Positions 29,090 through 37,837 of a stretch of DNA of 64,000 nucleotides are shown here, one piece after another. Source of the stretch: Streptomyces flavidovirens DSM 40150 (lineage in GTDB: Bacteria > Actinomycetota > Actinomycetes > Streptomycetales > Streptomycetaceae); contig NZ_AUBE01000001.1 of NCBI RefSeq assembly GCF_000429085.1, positions 186,001 through 250,000 of the forward strand, written 5' to 3'. Position 1 is the stretch's first letter, and every line of letters starts with the position of its first letter. Under the pieces are notes generated by a model. That model saw nothing but the letters and a program-made list of their open reading frames with translations. It made no database searches and had not been told where the DNA came from. Both the position numbers and the translations under genes were made by a program.

Positions 29090-29140
29090 CAGACATCAGG
29101 CAGACGTCGGCAGACATCAGGCAGACATCAGGCAGACGTC
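29090..29140. repeat. Tandem repeat of about 11 bp (CAGACATCAGG)
   Basis: About five consecutive copies of CAGACATCAGG or CAGACGTCGG-like units lie between the NUDIX gene start and the end of the RidA gene. The last copy enters the RidA stop region. Confidence 0.8.
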
Positions 29141-29598
29141 AGCTCGACCTGGATCTCGATTTCGACCGGCGCGTCGAGCGGCAGCACCGTCACGCCCACC
29201 GCGCTGCGCGCGTGCACGCCCTTGTCACCGAGCACCGCGCCCAGCAGCTCGCTCGCGCCGTTGATCACGGCCGGCTGGCCGGTGAAGTCGGAGGCGGAGG
29301 CGACGAAGCCGACAACCTTCACGACACGCGCGATGCGGTCCAGGTCGCCGGTGACTGACTTGACGGCGGCCAGGGCGTTCAGCGCACACGTACGCGCCAA
29401 ATTCTTCGCCTCTTCCGGCGTGACCTCCGCACCGACCTTGCCGGTGCACGGAAGCTTGCCCTCCACCATCGGGAGCTGGCCCGCGGTGTAGACGTACACA
29501 CCCGACTGCACGGCCGGCTGGTACGCGGCGATCGGAGGTACGACCTCCGGAAGCGTCAGGCCGAGCTCGGCGAGCTTCGCCTCGACCACACCGGTCAT
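29128..29598 (-). CDS. RidA family protein
   Basis: A 156-residue member of the RidA/YjgF/UK114 superfamily, a deaminase of reactive enamine/imine intermediates. Visible motifs are VYVYTAGQLPMVEGKLPCTG, NALAAVKSVTGDLDRI and the C-terminal VEIEIQVEL. It belongs to the longer YjgH/LDC-like subgroup; the canonical catalytic Arg region reads HARSAVGV. It overlaps the DUF4177 gene by an ATGA, so the two are coupled. Confidence 0.9.
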   Translation of the reverse strand: MTGVVEAKLAELGLTLPEVVPPIAAYQPAVQSGVYVYTAGQLPMVEGKLPCTGKVGAEVTPEEAKNLARTCALNALAAVKSVTGDLDRIARVVKVVGFVASASDFTGQPAVINGASELLGAVLGDKGVHARSAVGVTVLPLDAPVEIEIQVELTSA

Positions 29599-29756
29599 GC
29601 TTGCTTCTCCCGCTTCAGGTAGGCCACCAACTGCTCGGGGTTGTTCGGTCCGGGGACGACCTGGACGAGCTCCCAGCCGTCCTCGCCCCAGGTGTCCAGA
29701 ATCTGCTTGGTCGCGTGCACGAGAAGGGGCACGGTCGAGTATTCCCACTTGGTCAT
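29595..29756 (-). CDS. DUF4177 small protein
   Basis: A 53-residue protein: KWEYSTVPLLVHATKQILDT followed by WGEDGWELVQVVPG, the DUF4177 signature. The function is unknown. It is upstream of and coupled to RidA, and divergent from the ArsA-like pair. Confidence 0.85.
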   Translation of the reverse strand: MTKWEYSTVPLLVHATKQILDTWGEDGWELVQVVPGPNNPEQLVAYLKREKQA

Positions 29757-29826
29757 ACGGCGACTGTAGTGCCTGCCACAGACACCTCCTGCGTAGCCCG
29801 GGCATCGACTGGTTAGGCTCAAAGAC

Positions 29827-30816
29827 GTGAGCAGGCTCCAGGTCGTCAGCGGCAAGGGCGGTACCGGAAAGACCACGGTGGCCGCAGCACTCGCGCTCGC
29901 CCTCGCGACGGAGGGCAAACGCGCCCTCCTCGTGGAGGTCGAGGGCAGGCAGGGGATCGCGCAGCTCTTCGAGACGGAAGCACTTCCGTACGAGGAGCGG
30001 AAGATCGCTGTCGCACCGGGCGGCGGGGAGGTGTACGCCCTCGCGATAGACGCCGAACGCGCCCTTCTCGACTACCTCCAGATGTTCTACAAGCTCGGAG
30101 GAGCCGGACGGGCGCTCAAGAAGCTCGGCGCGATCGACTTCGCGACCACCATCGCGCCGGGTCTCAGAGACGTGCTGCTGACCGGCAAGGCGTGCGAGGC
30201 GGTCCGCCGGCGGGACAAGCAGAACCGTTACGCGTACGACTACGTCGTGATGGACGCGCCGCCCACCGGCCGGATCACGCGCTTTTTGAACGTGAACGAC
30301 GAGGTGGCGGGCCTGGCCAGGTTCGGCCCGATACACAACCAGGCCCAGGCCGTCATGCGCGTACTCAAGTCGCCCGAGACGGCCGTCCACTTGGTGACAC
30401 TCCTGGAGGAGATGCCGGTCCAGGAGACCGCCGACGGCATCGCCGAGCTGCACGCCGCCGAGCTGCCCGTCGGCAACGTCATCGTGAACATGGTCCGCCC
30501 GCACCTCCTCGACGAGGACGCCCTGCGCACCGCGGCCGGCGAGCGGCGCGCCGCCGTCGCCAAGGCGCTCTCCCTGGCCGGTCTGGGCGGCGCGCGCCGC
30601 GGCGGCCTCGCCGAGCGCCTCGTGGACCCGCTCCTCGAACAGGCCGCGGAGCACGCGGAGCGCGTCGAGCTGGAGCGCGAGCAGCGCGCCGTACTGGCCC
30701 GGCTGGACCTGGCGACGTACGAACTGCCGCTGCTCGGCGAGGGCATGGACCTCGCGGGGCTCTACCGGCTGGCGAAGGAACTGAGGACCCGTATCGCCCC
30801 TGGGGGGACTGCATGA
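29827..30816 (+). CDS. ArsA/Get3-like ATPase A (Rv3679-type)
   Basis: A 329-residue SIMIBI ATPase: [16 protein letters not shown] (deviant Walker A, residues about 7-22), LLVEVEGRQ (A'), [10 protein letters not shown] (switch II). It is paired with a second ArsA-like ATPase, as in Rv3679-Rv3680 of mycobacteria, proposed to form a Get3-like heterocomplex. The GTG at 29827 sits seven bases after TAGGCT (29814-29819) without a Shine-Dalgarno, so a leaderless mRNA is likely. Confidence 0.9.
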   Translation: MSRLQVVSGKGGTGKTTVAAALALALATEGKRALLVEVEGRQGIAQLFETEALPYEERKIAVAPGGGEVYALAIDAERALLDYLQMFYKLGGAGRALKKLGAIDFATTIAPGLRDVLLTGKACEAVRRRDKQNRYAYDYVVMDAPPTGRITRFLNVNDEVAGLARFGPIHNQAQAVMRVLKSPETAVHLVTLLEEMPVQETADGIAELHAAELPVGNVIVNMVRPHLLDEDALRTAAGERRAAVAKALSLAGLGGARRGGLAERLVDPLLEQAAEHAERVELEREQRAVLARLDLATYELPLLGEGMDLAGLYRLAKELRTRIAPGGTA

Positions 30817-32153
30817 GCGTGAGTGCCACGGACAGCAGCATGGACGCGACACCCACCCTGGACATCGACCCACTGCTCGACGACCCGGCCACTCGCATCA
30901 TCGTGTGCTGCGGAGCGGGCGGTGTCGGCAAGACGACGACCGCGGCGGCCCTGGGTGTACGGGCGGCCGAGCGCGGCCGCAAGGTCGTCGTCCTGACCAT
31001 CGACCCGGCCCGCAGGCTGGCGCAGTCCATGGGGATCGACGAACTCGACAACACCCCGCGCCGGGTGAAGGGCATAGACGAGTCGGCCGGCGGTGAGCTG
31101 TCCGCGATGATGCTCGACATGAAGCGGACCTTCGACGAGATCGTGGAGGCGCACGCGGACGGCGAGCGGGCCCGCGCGATCCTGGAGAACCCCTTCTACC
31201 AGTCCCTGTCGGCCGGTTTCGCGGGCACGCAGGAGTACATGGCGATGGAGAAGCTGGGCCAGCTTCGGGCCCGCGACGAGTGGGACCTGATCGTCGTCGA
31301 CACCCCGCCGAGCCGGTCCGCGCTGGACTTCCTCGACGCGCCGAAGCGGCTCGGGTCCTTCCTGGACGGCAAGTTCATCCGGGTACTGATGGCGCCCGCG
31401 AAGGTGGGCGGCCGGGCCGGGATGAAGTTCCTCAATGTCGGTATGTCGATGATGACGGGCACCCTGAGCAAGCTGATGGGAGGCCAGCTGCTGCGGGACG
31501 TACAGACGTTCGTAGCCGCGATGGACACCATGTTCGGCGGCTTCCGCACGCGGGCGGACGCGACGTACCGGCTGCTCCAGGCGCCCGGTACGGCGTTCCT
31601 GGTGGTCGCCGCACCGGAGCGGGACGCCCTGCGCGAGGCCGCGTACTTCGTCGAGCGGCTGGCGGCGGAGGAGATGCCGTTCGCCGGGCTCGTACTCAAC
31701 CGGGTCCACGGCAGTGGCGCCCCTCAACTCTCGGCCGAGCGGGCCCTTGCCGCCGCAGAAAATCTTGACGAGGCCGGCATTGTGGATCAGGGGGCCGGGC
31801 ATGCTGGAGTTCGTGACTCCTCGGCCACCTCTCCCGAAAGTGACCCCGCACCGGACGACACATCAGAGGGCGAGAGCGGCACCCGCGCCGCTCACTCCGT
31901 CGAGCAGTTGACCGCGGGCCTGCTGCGCCTGCACGCCGAACGCATGCACGTACTCGCGCGTGAACAGCGAACGCGCGACCGCTTCACCGCACTCCACCCC
32001 GAGGTGGCGGTGGCCGAAGTCGCCGCCCTGCCGGGCGATGTGCACGACCTCGCAGGGCTTCGGGCCATCGCTGACCGGCTCGCCGCGAGTGACGCCGTCG
32101 AGCCCGGCGCCACGCCCGATGAGTTCGCCCGGTCGGACCAGCCCGTCGGCTAG
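30813..32153 (+). CDS. ArsA/Get3-like ATPase B (Rv3680-type)
   Basis: A 446-residue ATPase: [17 protein letters not shown] (Walker A, about residues 32-48), [13 protein letters not shown] (A'), [17 protein letters not shown] (switch II). An Asp/Ser/Glu-rich insertion near residues 345-365 separates the ATPase body from the C-terminal helix. It overlaps the upstream ATPase in an ATGA, indicating a stoichiometric complex. Its TAG stop shares a CTAG with the convergent wblA stop. Confidence 0.9.
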   Translation: MSVSATDSSMDATPTLDIDPLLDDPATRIIVCCGAGGVGKTTTAAALGVRAAERGRKVVVLTIDPARRLAQSMGIDELDNTPRRVKGIDESAGGELSAMMLDMKRTFDEIVEAHADGERARAILENPFYQSLSAGFAGTQEYMAMEKLGQLRARDEWDLIVVDTPPSRSALDFLDAPKRLGSFLDGKFIRVLMAPAKVGGRAGMKFLNVGMSMMTGTLSKLMGGQLLRDVQTFVAAMDTMFGGFRTRADATYRLLQAPGTAFLVVAAPERDALREAAYFVERLAAEEMPFAGLVLNRVHGSGAPQLSAERALAAAENLDEAGIVDQGAGHAGVRDSSATSPESDPAPDDTSEGESGTRAAHSVEQLTAGLLRLHAERMHVLAREQRTRDRFTALHPEVAVAEVAALPGDVHDLAGLRAIADRLAASDAVEPGATPDEFARSDQPVG

Positions 32154-32491
32154 CCCACAGCGGCGTACTCGATGTACGCCCCGGTCTCGTCGTCCTCGGG
32201 CAAAATGCCCGTGCTGCGCTCGTACTCAGTACGGGCGGTCTCAAGGAGCCTGCGCCAGGAGGTGACGGTGGGGCGCCGGCGCAGAAGTGCGCGCCGCTCC
32301 CGCTCCGTCATGCCGCCCCACACGCCGAACTCGACGCGGTTGTCCAGCGCGTCGGCCAGGCACTCGGTCCGCACCGGACATCCGGTGCACACCGCCTTCG
32401 CCCTGTTCTGCGCTGCTCCTTGTACGAACAGTTCATCCGGATCGGTAGTGCGACAGGCTGCCTGCGCACTCCAGTCGGTTACCCAGCCCAT
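32150..32491 (-). CDS. wblA: WhiB-family regulator WblA
   Basis: A 113-residue WhiB-like protein with the four [4Fe-4S] cysteines (C13, C35, C38, C44 in AACRT and [11 protein letters not shown]), the [12 protein letters not shown] turn and a basic C-terminal helix. WblA is a pleiotropic regulator in Streptomyces that promotes sporulation and represses antibiotic clusters. The ATG at 32491 (MGWVTDW) is preceded by GGGAGAGGA; a longer form from 32548 (MNMPLPPWG) is possible. Confidence 0.95.
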   Translation of the reverse strand: MGWVTDWSAQAACRTTDPDELFVQGAAQNRAKAVCTGCPVRTECLADALDNRVEFGVWGGMTERERRALLRRRPTVTSWRRLLETARTEYERSTGILPEDDETGAYIEYAAVG

Positions 32492-32548
32492 ACCGGCGCC
32501 GTCCTCTCCCGAATCGAGGCTCCCCCACGGCGGCAGCGGCATATTCAC

Positions 32549-32898
32549 CGCTGCCAGTTGAGGACGTTACGGAAGGTGGGCACAGCGCAACACCCCCTTC
32601 GGGCCCAATCTTGAATGGCCCGAACGGACTATGCGTAAGCGACAGATCACCCGACGGAGTGAGGCAGGGGCATACGTAACCAACCCGGCAAAGCAGGGCA
32701 GTTCGGCCAGGTCACAACGGAAACCCGGTGACGCATGAGGCGCATTCGGACATGCCTCTGCCAGATCTTCAAGGCGGGGGGATTTGACGCGGGGGGTGTC
32801 GGAGGACTTGATGCGAAACGGCCCTGCTGTGACAGTTGAGAGCAGCTTAGGCCAAGGCATATACGCGTGTCCGGCGAATGAGAACGTAGGCTGCCCCC
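32549..32898. other. Divergent wblA / penicillin-binding protein promoter region
   Basis: About 350 bp without a supported gene. On the wblA side a stem TTCGGGCC (32598-32605) with GGCCCGAA (32617-32624) would lie in the wblA leader. On the right, TAGGCT (32887-32892) six bases before the PBP ATG looks like a -10 giving a leaderless transcript. Confidence 0.55.
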
Positions 32899-35175
32899 AT
32901 GCCAAAGACGCGCTCGGGCGGGGGTCTCACCAAGGCCCAGCAGGCCGCCAAATTCCTCGGTGTCGCCGCGCTCTCCGGAGCTGTGCTGGCGGGCATCGCA
33001 CTGCCGGCAGCCGGAGCGCTGGGCCTCGCGGCCAAGGGAACGGTCGAGGGATTCGACGAGATCCCCGCGAACCTCAAGACGCCGCCGCTCAGCCAGCGCA
33101 CCACCATCCTCGACGCGCAGAGCGATCCCATCGCCACGGTCTACTCGCGTGACCGCACCGTCGTGGAGCTGAAGGACATCTCCCCGTACATGCAGAAGGC
33201 GATCGTCGCGATCGAGGACGCGCGCTTCTACGACCACGGGGCGATCGACCTCAAGGGTGTGCTGCGCGCGGTCAACCGCAACGCCCAGACGGGCGGCGTG
33301 ACGCAAGGCGCGTCGACCCTCACGCAGCAGTACGTCAAGAACGTCTTCGTCGAGGAGGCCGGCGACGACCCCGCCAAGGTCGCCCAGGCCACCCAGCAGA
33401 CGCTCGGCCGCAAGGTCCGCGAACTGAAGTACGCGATCCAGGTCGAGGAGGAGCTGGGCAAGAAGAAGATCCTGGAGAACTACCTCAACATCACTTTCTT
33501 CGGGCAGCAGGCGTACGGCATCGAGTCCGCCTCCAAGCGCTACTTCAGCAAGTCCGCCAAGGACCTCGAGCTGGAGGAGGCCGCGCTGCTGGCCGGCATC
33601 GTGCAGTCGCCGAGCCGCTACGACCCCGTCAACGACGCCGAAGAGGCGACCAAGCGGCGCAACATCGTGCTCCAGCGCATGGCCGACGTCCGCGACGTGT
33701 CGCAGGCGGAGGCGAACCGGGCGAAGGCCACCCCGATCAAGCTGAACGTCAGCAGTCCGAAGAACGGCTGCATCACGGCCGTCACCGGTGCGGGCTTCTT
33801 CTGCGACTACGTGCGCGAGGTCTTCCTGTCCGACCCCGTCTTCGGGAAGACGAAGGAGGAGCGGGCCAAGGTCTGGAACCGGGGCGGCCTGAAGATCCGT
33901 ACGACGCTGGACCCGCAGGCACAGGAGTCCGTGCAGGCGTCGATCAAGGACCACGTCTACCAGTCCGACAAGGTCGCCACGGCGGTGACGCTGGTCGAGC
34001 CCGGCACCGGCAAGGTCCTCGCGATGGGCCAGTCCAGGCCGTACGGCTTCAAGAGCGACGAGACGACGATCAACTTCTCCGCCGACAAGAAGATGGGCGG
34101 ATCGGCGTACGGCTTCCCGACCGGTTCGACCTTCAAGCCGTTCGTGGCGGCCGCGGCCATAGAGCAGGGCATTCCGGCGACGAAGACGTACTCGGCGCCG
34201 TACGACATGCCGTACCCGAGCCCCGTGCAGACGTGCGGAAAGCCCTGGGTCAACATGGGCGACACGGTCGAGAACGAGAACGAGCAGGAGGTCGGGCCGT
34301 ACGCCCTGAAGGAGGCCATGGCGAAGTCGGTCAACACCTACTTCGTCCAGATGATCTCCGATATCGGCATCTGCCCGGTGACGCGGATGGCCGGCAAGCT
34401 CGGCGTGATCCAGGCCGACGGACAGAAGCTGAAGGAAGTGCCCGCGATCTCGCTGGGTACGGAGGGCATGTCGCCGCTGACGATGGCGAACGCGTACGCG
34501 ACCTTCGCCAACCGCGGCACGTACTGCTCGCCGGTCTTCATCGAGTCGGTCACCACCGCGCAGGGCAAGAGCCTGCCGGTGCCCAAGTCGAGCTGCTCGC
34601 GGGCGATGTCCGAGAAGACCGCCGACACGATCAACACGCTGCTCAAGGGCGTGGTCGACTCCGGTACGGGTCAACGGGCGGGGCTCACGAGCCGCGACAA
34701 CGCGGGCAAGACGGGTACGACGGACGGCCGCCACAACGCCTGGTTCGTCGGGTACACGCCGAACCTGGCCGGCGCCGTCTGGGTCGGCGCGGCCGGCGCC
34801 AAGCAGATCCCGATGGTGGACATCACCATCGGCGGCGTCTACCACGACAAGGTCTTCGGCGGTGAGGTCCCGGGTCCCATCTGGAAGGACGCGATGAGTG
34901 GCGCGCTGGACGGCAAGCCGGCGCCCGGCTTCAACACCGTGCACATCCCGGAGCACAACAAGGACAAGGGCAAGCGCGACCGCGACAAGCGCGACGCAGA
35001 CGGGGACAGCGACGGGGGCGGCGCCCACGACGACGGCAAGCCCGGCGACGGCGGAGGCGGTGGCGACGGCGGCGCCGACCCGTGGCCGGACATCTCCATC
35101 CCGCCGGACCTGATCGGCGGCGGCAACGGGAACGGCAACGGCAACGGCGGTGGCCGCGGAAGGAACGGGCCGTAG
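32899..35175 (+). CDS. Class A penicillin-binding protein (transglycosylase/transpeptidase)
   Basis: A 758-residue bifunctional cell-wall enzyme with a membrane helix at about residues 20-45. The transglycosylase domain has AIEDARFYDHGAIDLKGVLR (catalytic Glu), GASTLTQQYVKN and AGIVQSPSRYDP. The transpeptidase domain has Ser410-x-x-Lys413 (GSTFKP), an SxN motif (KSVNTYF) and KTGTT (about Lys604). The tail is Asp/Lys then Gly/Asn-rich (GNGNGNGNGGG). No ribosome-binding site precedes the ATG, consistent with leaderless translation. Confidence 0.95.
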   Translation: MPKTRSGGGLTKAQQAAKFLGVAALSGAVLAGIALPAAGALGLAAKGTVEGFDEIPANLKTPPLSQRTTILDAQSDPIATVYSRDRTVVELKDISPYMQKAIVAIEDARFYDHGAIDLKGVLRAVNRNAQTGGVTQGASTLTQQYVKNVFVEEAGDDPAKVAQATQQTLGRKVRELKYAIQVEEELGKKKILENYLNITFFGQQAYGIESASKRYFSKSAKDLELEEAALLAGIVQSPSRYDPVNDAEEATKRRNIVLQRMADVRDVSQAEANRAKATPIKLNVSSPKNGCITAVTGAGFFCDYVREVFLSDPVFGKTKEERAKVWNRGGLKIRTTLDPQAQESVQASIKDHVYQSDKVATAVTLVEPGTGKVLAMGQSRPYGFKSDETTINFSADKKMGGSAYGFPTGSTFKPFVAAAAIEQGIPATKTYSAPYDMPYPSPVQTCGKPWVNMGDTVENENEQEVGPYALKEAMAKSVNTYFVQMISDIGICPVTRMAGKLGVIQADGQKLKEVPAISLGTEGMSPLTMANAYATFANRGTYCSPVFIESVTTAQGKSLPVPKSSCSRAMSEKTADTINTLLKGVVDSGTGQRAGLTSRDNAGKTGTTDGRHNAWFVGYTPNLAGAVWVGAAGAKQIPMVDITIGGVYHDKVFGGEVPGPIWKDAMSGALDGKPAPGFNTVHIPEHNKDKGKRDRDKRDADGDSDGGGAHDDGKPGDGGGGGDGGADPWPDISIPPDLIGGGNGNGNGNGGGRGRNGP

Positions 35176-35195
35176 GCGCGTTGCCCGCTCTGTTA

Positions 35196-35242
35196 CGGCT
35201 GAGGGGCGCCCGGTGGTTTTCCCACCGGGCGCCCCTCAGCCG
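35196..35242. terminator. Bidirectional terminator between the PBP and YqeY genes
   Basis: A perfect 21-bp stem (35196-35216 with 35222-35242, core GAGGGGCGCCCGGTGG) and a TTTTC loop. It is the longest hairpin in the window. Confidence 0.93.
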
Positions 35243-35261
35243 TCTACGGCGTACGTACCCC

Positions 35262-35726
35262 TCAGCCCGCCAGGAGCTTCTTCACCGTGGCGGCCACGCG
35301 GCCGCCCTCGGCGCGGCCCGCCACCTTCGGGTTGACGATCTTCATGACGGCGCCCATCGCGCGCGGTCCCTCGGCGCCCGCGGCCTTCGCCTCTTCGACG
35401 GCCTGCCCGACGATCGCGTTCAGCTCGTCGTCGCTCAGCTGCTGCGGCAGGTACGCGTCGAGAATCGCGCCCTCCGCCTTCTCCCGCTCGGCCGACTCGG
35501 TCCGGCCGCCCTGAGCGAAGGCCTCCGCCGCCTCGCGGCGCTTCTTCGCCTCCTTGGCGATCACCTTCTGCACCTCGTCGTCGGAGAGCTCGCGCGCCGT
35601 CGTGCCGCCGACCTCCTCCTTGGTGATCGCGGTGAGGGTCAGCCGGAGCGTGGACGAGGTCAGCTCGTCACGCGCCCTGATGGCGGCGGTGAGGTCTTCC
35701 TTGAGCTTGGACTTGAGCGTGGTCAT
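35262..35726 (-). CDS. GatB/YqeY domain protein
   Basis: A 154-residue YqeY-like protein: KSKLKEDLTAAIRARDELT and STLRLTLTAITKEEV at the N-terminus, a helical YqeY tail (YLPQQLSDDELNAIVGQAV), and GAVMKIVNPKVAGRAEGG. This fold resembles the tail domain of the GatB amidotransferase and may bind tRNA or aminoacylation partners; the physiological role is undefined. It is divergent from the phosphoesterase. Confidence 0.93.
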   Translation of the reverse strand: MTTLKSKLKEDLTAAIRARDELTSSTLRLTLTAITKEEVGGTTARELSDDEVQKVIAKEAKKRREAAEAFAQGGRTESAEREKAEGAILDAYLPQQLSDDELNAIVGQAVEEAKAAGAEGPRAMGAVMKIVNPKVAGRAEGGRVAATVKKLLAG

Positions 35727-35802
35727 GGGGCAAGTGTGGCAGGTACGCACCCACGGACGCCCGCCGATTTCGTGCGCCGTCGCTGTCTGCGACGATGGGC
35801 GC

Positions 35803-36753
35803 ATGCGCGCACGTTACGGGGTACCCCTGAAAGTCACCGCAGGAATCACGGCTGTTGGCGTGGCCGGCCTCGCCTATGCCGCCGGCTTCGAGGCGCGGTC
35901 CTTCCGGCTCCGGCGCGTGAGCGTGCCCGTACTGCCACAGGGGGCACGCCCCCTGCGCGTACTCCAGGTCTCGGACATCCACATGGTCTGCGGGCAGCGC
36001 AAGAAGCAGCGCTGGCTGCAGTCGCTGGCCGGCCTGCGCCCCGACTTCGTCGTCAACACGGGCGACAACCTCTCCGACCCGGACGGTGTGCCGGAGGTGC
36101 TGGACGCGCTCGGCCCGCTGATGGAGTTCCCGGGCGTGTACGTCTTCGGCTCGAACGACTACTACGGCCCCAAGCTCCGCAACCCCGCCCGCTACCTCCT
36201 GGAGAAGGCGCAGGGCAAGCACGGCCTGAACGGCAACCCGCCGGCCGTCGGCGTCGTACACAACCCGTGGGAGCGGCTGCGTGACGGCTTCGACGCGGCG
36301 GGCTGGGTGAACCTCACCAACACCCGGGGCCGGCTCAAGCTCGGCGGACTCGACGGCATGGAGATCGCCTTCACCGGCCTCGACGACCCGCACATCAAGC
36401 GGGACAGGTACGCCGAGGTCACGGGCGGCCCGGACCCCTCGGCCGACTTCTCCATCGGCGTCGTCCACGCCCCGTACCTGCGTACGCTCGACGCCTTCAC
36501 CTCGGACGGCTACCCGCTGGTCCTGGCCGGCCACACGCACGGCGGCCAGCTGTGCGTCCCCTTCTACGGGGCGCTGGTCACCAACTGCGACATCGACACG
36601 GACCGGGCCAAGGGCCTGTCCACCCACTCCGCGGACGGCCGCCGCTCGTACCTCCACGTCTCAGCAGGCTGCGGCACCAACCGCTACACCCCGGTCCGCT
36701 TCGCCTGCCCACCAGAGGCGACGCTGCTGACCCTGGTGCCCCGCGACCGCTGA
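35803..36753 (+). CDS. Metallophosphoesterase (YkuE-like)
   Basis: A 316-residue protein with an N-terminal hydrophobic helix (about residues 10-28) and a calcineurin-like domain: QVSDIHM, NTGDNLSD, VFGSNDYYG (GNHD variant), VVHAPYL and GHTHGGQ. It probably acts on a membrane-associated or cell-wall phosphate ester. The Ser-Asn-Asp-Tyr in place of Gly-Asn-His-Asp is a noticeable deviation. ATG at 35803. Confidence 0.9.
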   Translation: MRARYGVPLKVTAGITAVGVAGLAYAAGFEARSFRLRRVSVPVLPQGARPLRVLQVSDIHMVCGQRKKQRWLQSLAGLRPDFVVNTGDNLSDPDGVPEVLDALGPLMEFPGVYVFGSNDYYGPKLRNPARYLLEKAQGKHGLNGNPPAVGVVHNPWERLRDGFDAAGWVNLTNTRGRLKLGGLDGMEIAFTGLDDPHIKRDRYAEVTGGPDPSADFSIGVVHAPYLRTLDAFTSDGYPLVLAGHTHGGQLCVPFYGALVTNCDIDTDRAKGLSTHSADGRRSYLHVSAGCGTNRYTPVRFACPPEATLLTLVPRDR

Positions 36754-36879
36754 CGGCGCCCCGCGCCCGCCCCGCCGACCCCGCCGACCCCGCCGACCTG
36801 CGGGCCCGCGAAAACCGGATTTCGCCTCCGGCCGTGAGTCCGCTAAAGTAATCGATGTCGCCGCGACGCGCGCGACAAT

Positions 36880-36953
36880 CGGGGTGTAGCGCAGCTTGGC
36901 AGCGCGCTTCGTTCGGGACGAAGAGGTCGTGGGTTCAAATCCCGCCACCCCGA
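36880..36953 (+). tRNA. tRNA-Pro (anticodon CGG)
   Basis: A complete cloverleaf of 74 nt without encoded CCA. The acceptor CGGGGTG pairs with CACCCCG. The anticodon arm is CTTCG-TTCGGGA-CGAAG, anticodon CGG with G37, and the T arm contains GGTTCAAAT. Its 3' half is the left end of a 41-bp direct repeat that recurs at 45097, so it is the integration target of the downstream island. Confidence 0.96.
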
Positions 36954-36956
36954 CAG
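36916..36956 (+). repeat. attL: 41-bp direct repeat within the tRNA-Pro 3' half
   Basis: Starts GGACGAAGAGGTCGTGGGTT and ends CACCCCGACAG. It is identical, base for base, to 45097-45137. It covers the 3' side of the anticodon stem to just past the tRNA end, the usual crossover region for tRNA-directed site-specific recombination. Confidence 0.92.
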
Positions 36957-36967
36957 TGAAGTACCAG

Positions 36968-37006
36968 GTCAGGGGCCTGATCCGCATTGCGGGTCAGGCC
37001 CCTGAC
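36968..37006 (+). terminator. Hairpin after tRNA-Pro, inside the island
   Basis: GTCAGGGGCCTGA(T)CCG (36968-36984) pairs with 36990-37006 (17 bp with one G-T pair) around a 5-base loop. It now terminates the tRNA transcript and lies on the island side of attL. Confidence 0.8.
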
Positions 37007-37211
37007 TTGCGCCGAGGATCGTTTGGGAGAAATGTGGGAGAAGATCTTGGTTGGCTTCTCCCGGCCGGGGCGACGACCGTGCGAGGTGCGCCAGACCCTG
37101 GCGCCACACTGCTGCGCGCCCGCAAATTCGAGTCTGGGCTCATCGGCTGCCATCTGCGGGGTGCCGAGATGAGCCCAACAGGGGCACGGGATGATCTTGA
37201 GCCCCTCCCTG

Positions 37212-37700
37212 TCAGTGTTGCCACTCCGGGGTGAGTACGGCCGCGGTGATAGACGACCCTCGATTCGGTCTGCACCGAACTCCGCGGAAGAGGCACCAAG
37301 ACTTAGGCGGGCCGCACCCCGCTCTACCGGAGTCCGCGCTGCCGAGATTGCGCGGCTGACTGTGCGTTGAGTCCACGACAAGGTGCCGTCGGGCGGGCGT
37401 TCGGCCGGCGTAATCACCCATGGACCAGCGTCCAGGTAGGCGCGGTCGGCGAGGACGGGGATGCCCTGACGCTCGCAGATCCAGGGGACGTGGTGGGTGC
37501 GGGTCGCGGTGACGTCCTGGGCGCGGCCGGGCAGTGGGTGAGCTCCACCACCGCAGCCGTGTAGGCGTGGGCGGTGCCGACGGCGATGCCAAGCCAGCAT
37601 CGATCTGGGCGAGGGTGTCGTGCCGGCGCAGGCACAAAAGTCCGACCAGGGCACGGCTGGTGCGGCGGGAGTTTGCAGCGGCGGCAAACACCTTCTCCAC
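37212..37700 (-). pseudogene. Decayed IS5-family-like transposase
   Basis: Recognisable pieces lie in different frames. MEKVFAAAANSRRTSRALVG and RRHDTLAQI are in one, VGTAHAYTAAVVEL in a second, DVTATRTHH and ICERQGIPVLADRAYLDAG in a third, and a C-terminal CRPNRGSSITAAVLT back in the first. They follow the order of the IS112/IS1373-like DDE transposases common in Streptomyces. About 60 residues between the second and third pieces, including the first catalytic Asp region, are missing. It cannot produce an active enzyme. Confidence 0.8.
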
Positions 37701-37837
37701 GGCACGGGAACCTTGTGCGCTGCGGGCACTACCGCCGTCTCCCGATCAGTGACCAGGCTGAAACATTCCAGTGAATCACCGAGAACTTGATGATTGTTAC
37801 CCTTGACTGTTCAAGCAAGGCCAACGGGGAAATATCT

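Noticed and set aside
29090..29140. CRISPR array
   Set aside because: Units are only 11 bp and directly adjacent, with no spacers and no cas genes in the window.
32647..35028. A 793-codon frame antisense to the penicillin-binding protein
   Set aside because: Low-complexity product, no ribosome-binding site, and the sense gene is complete.
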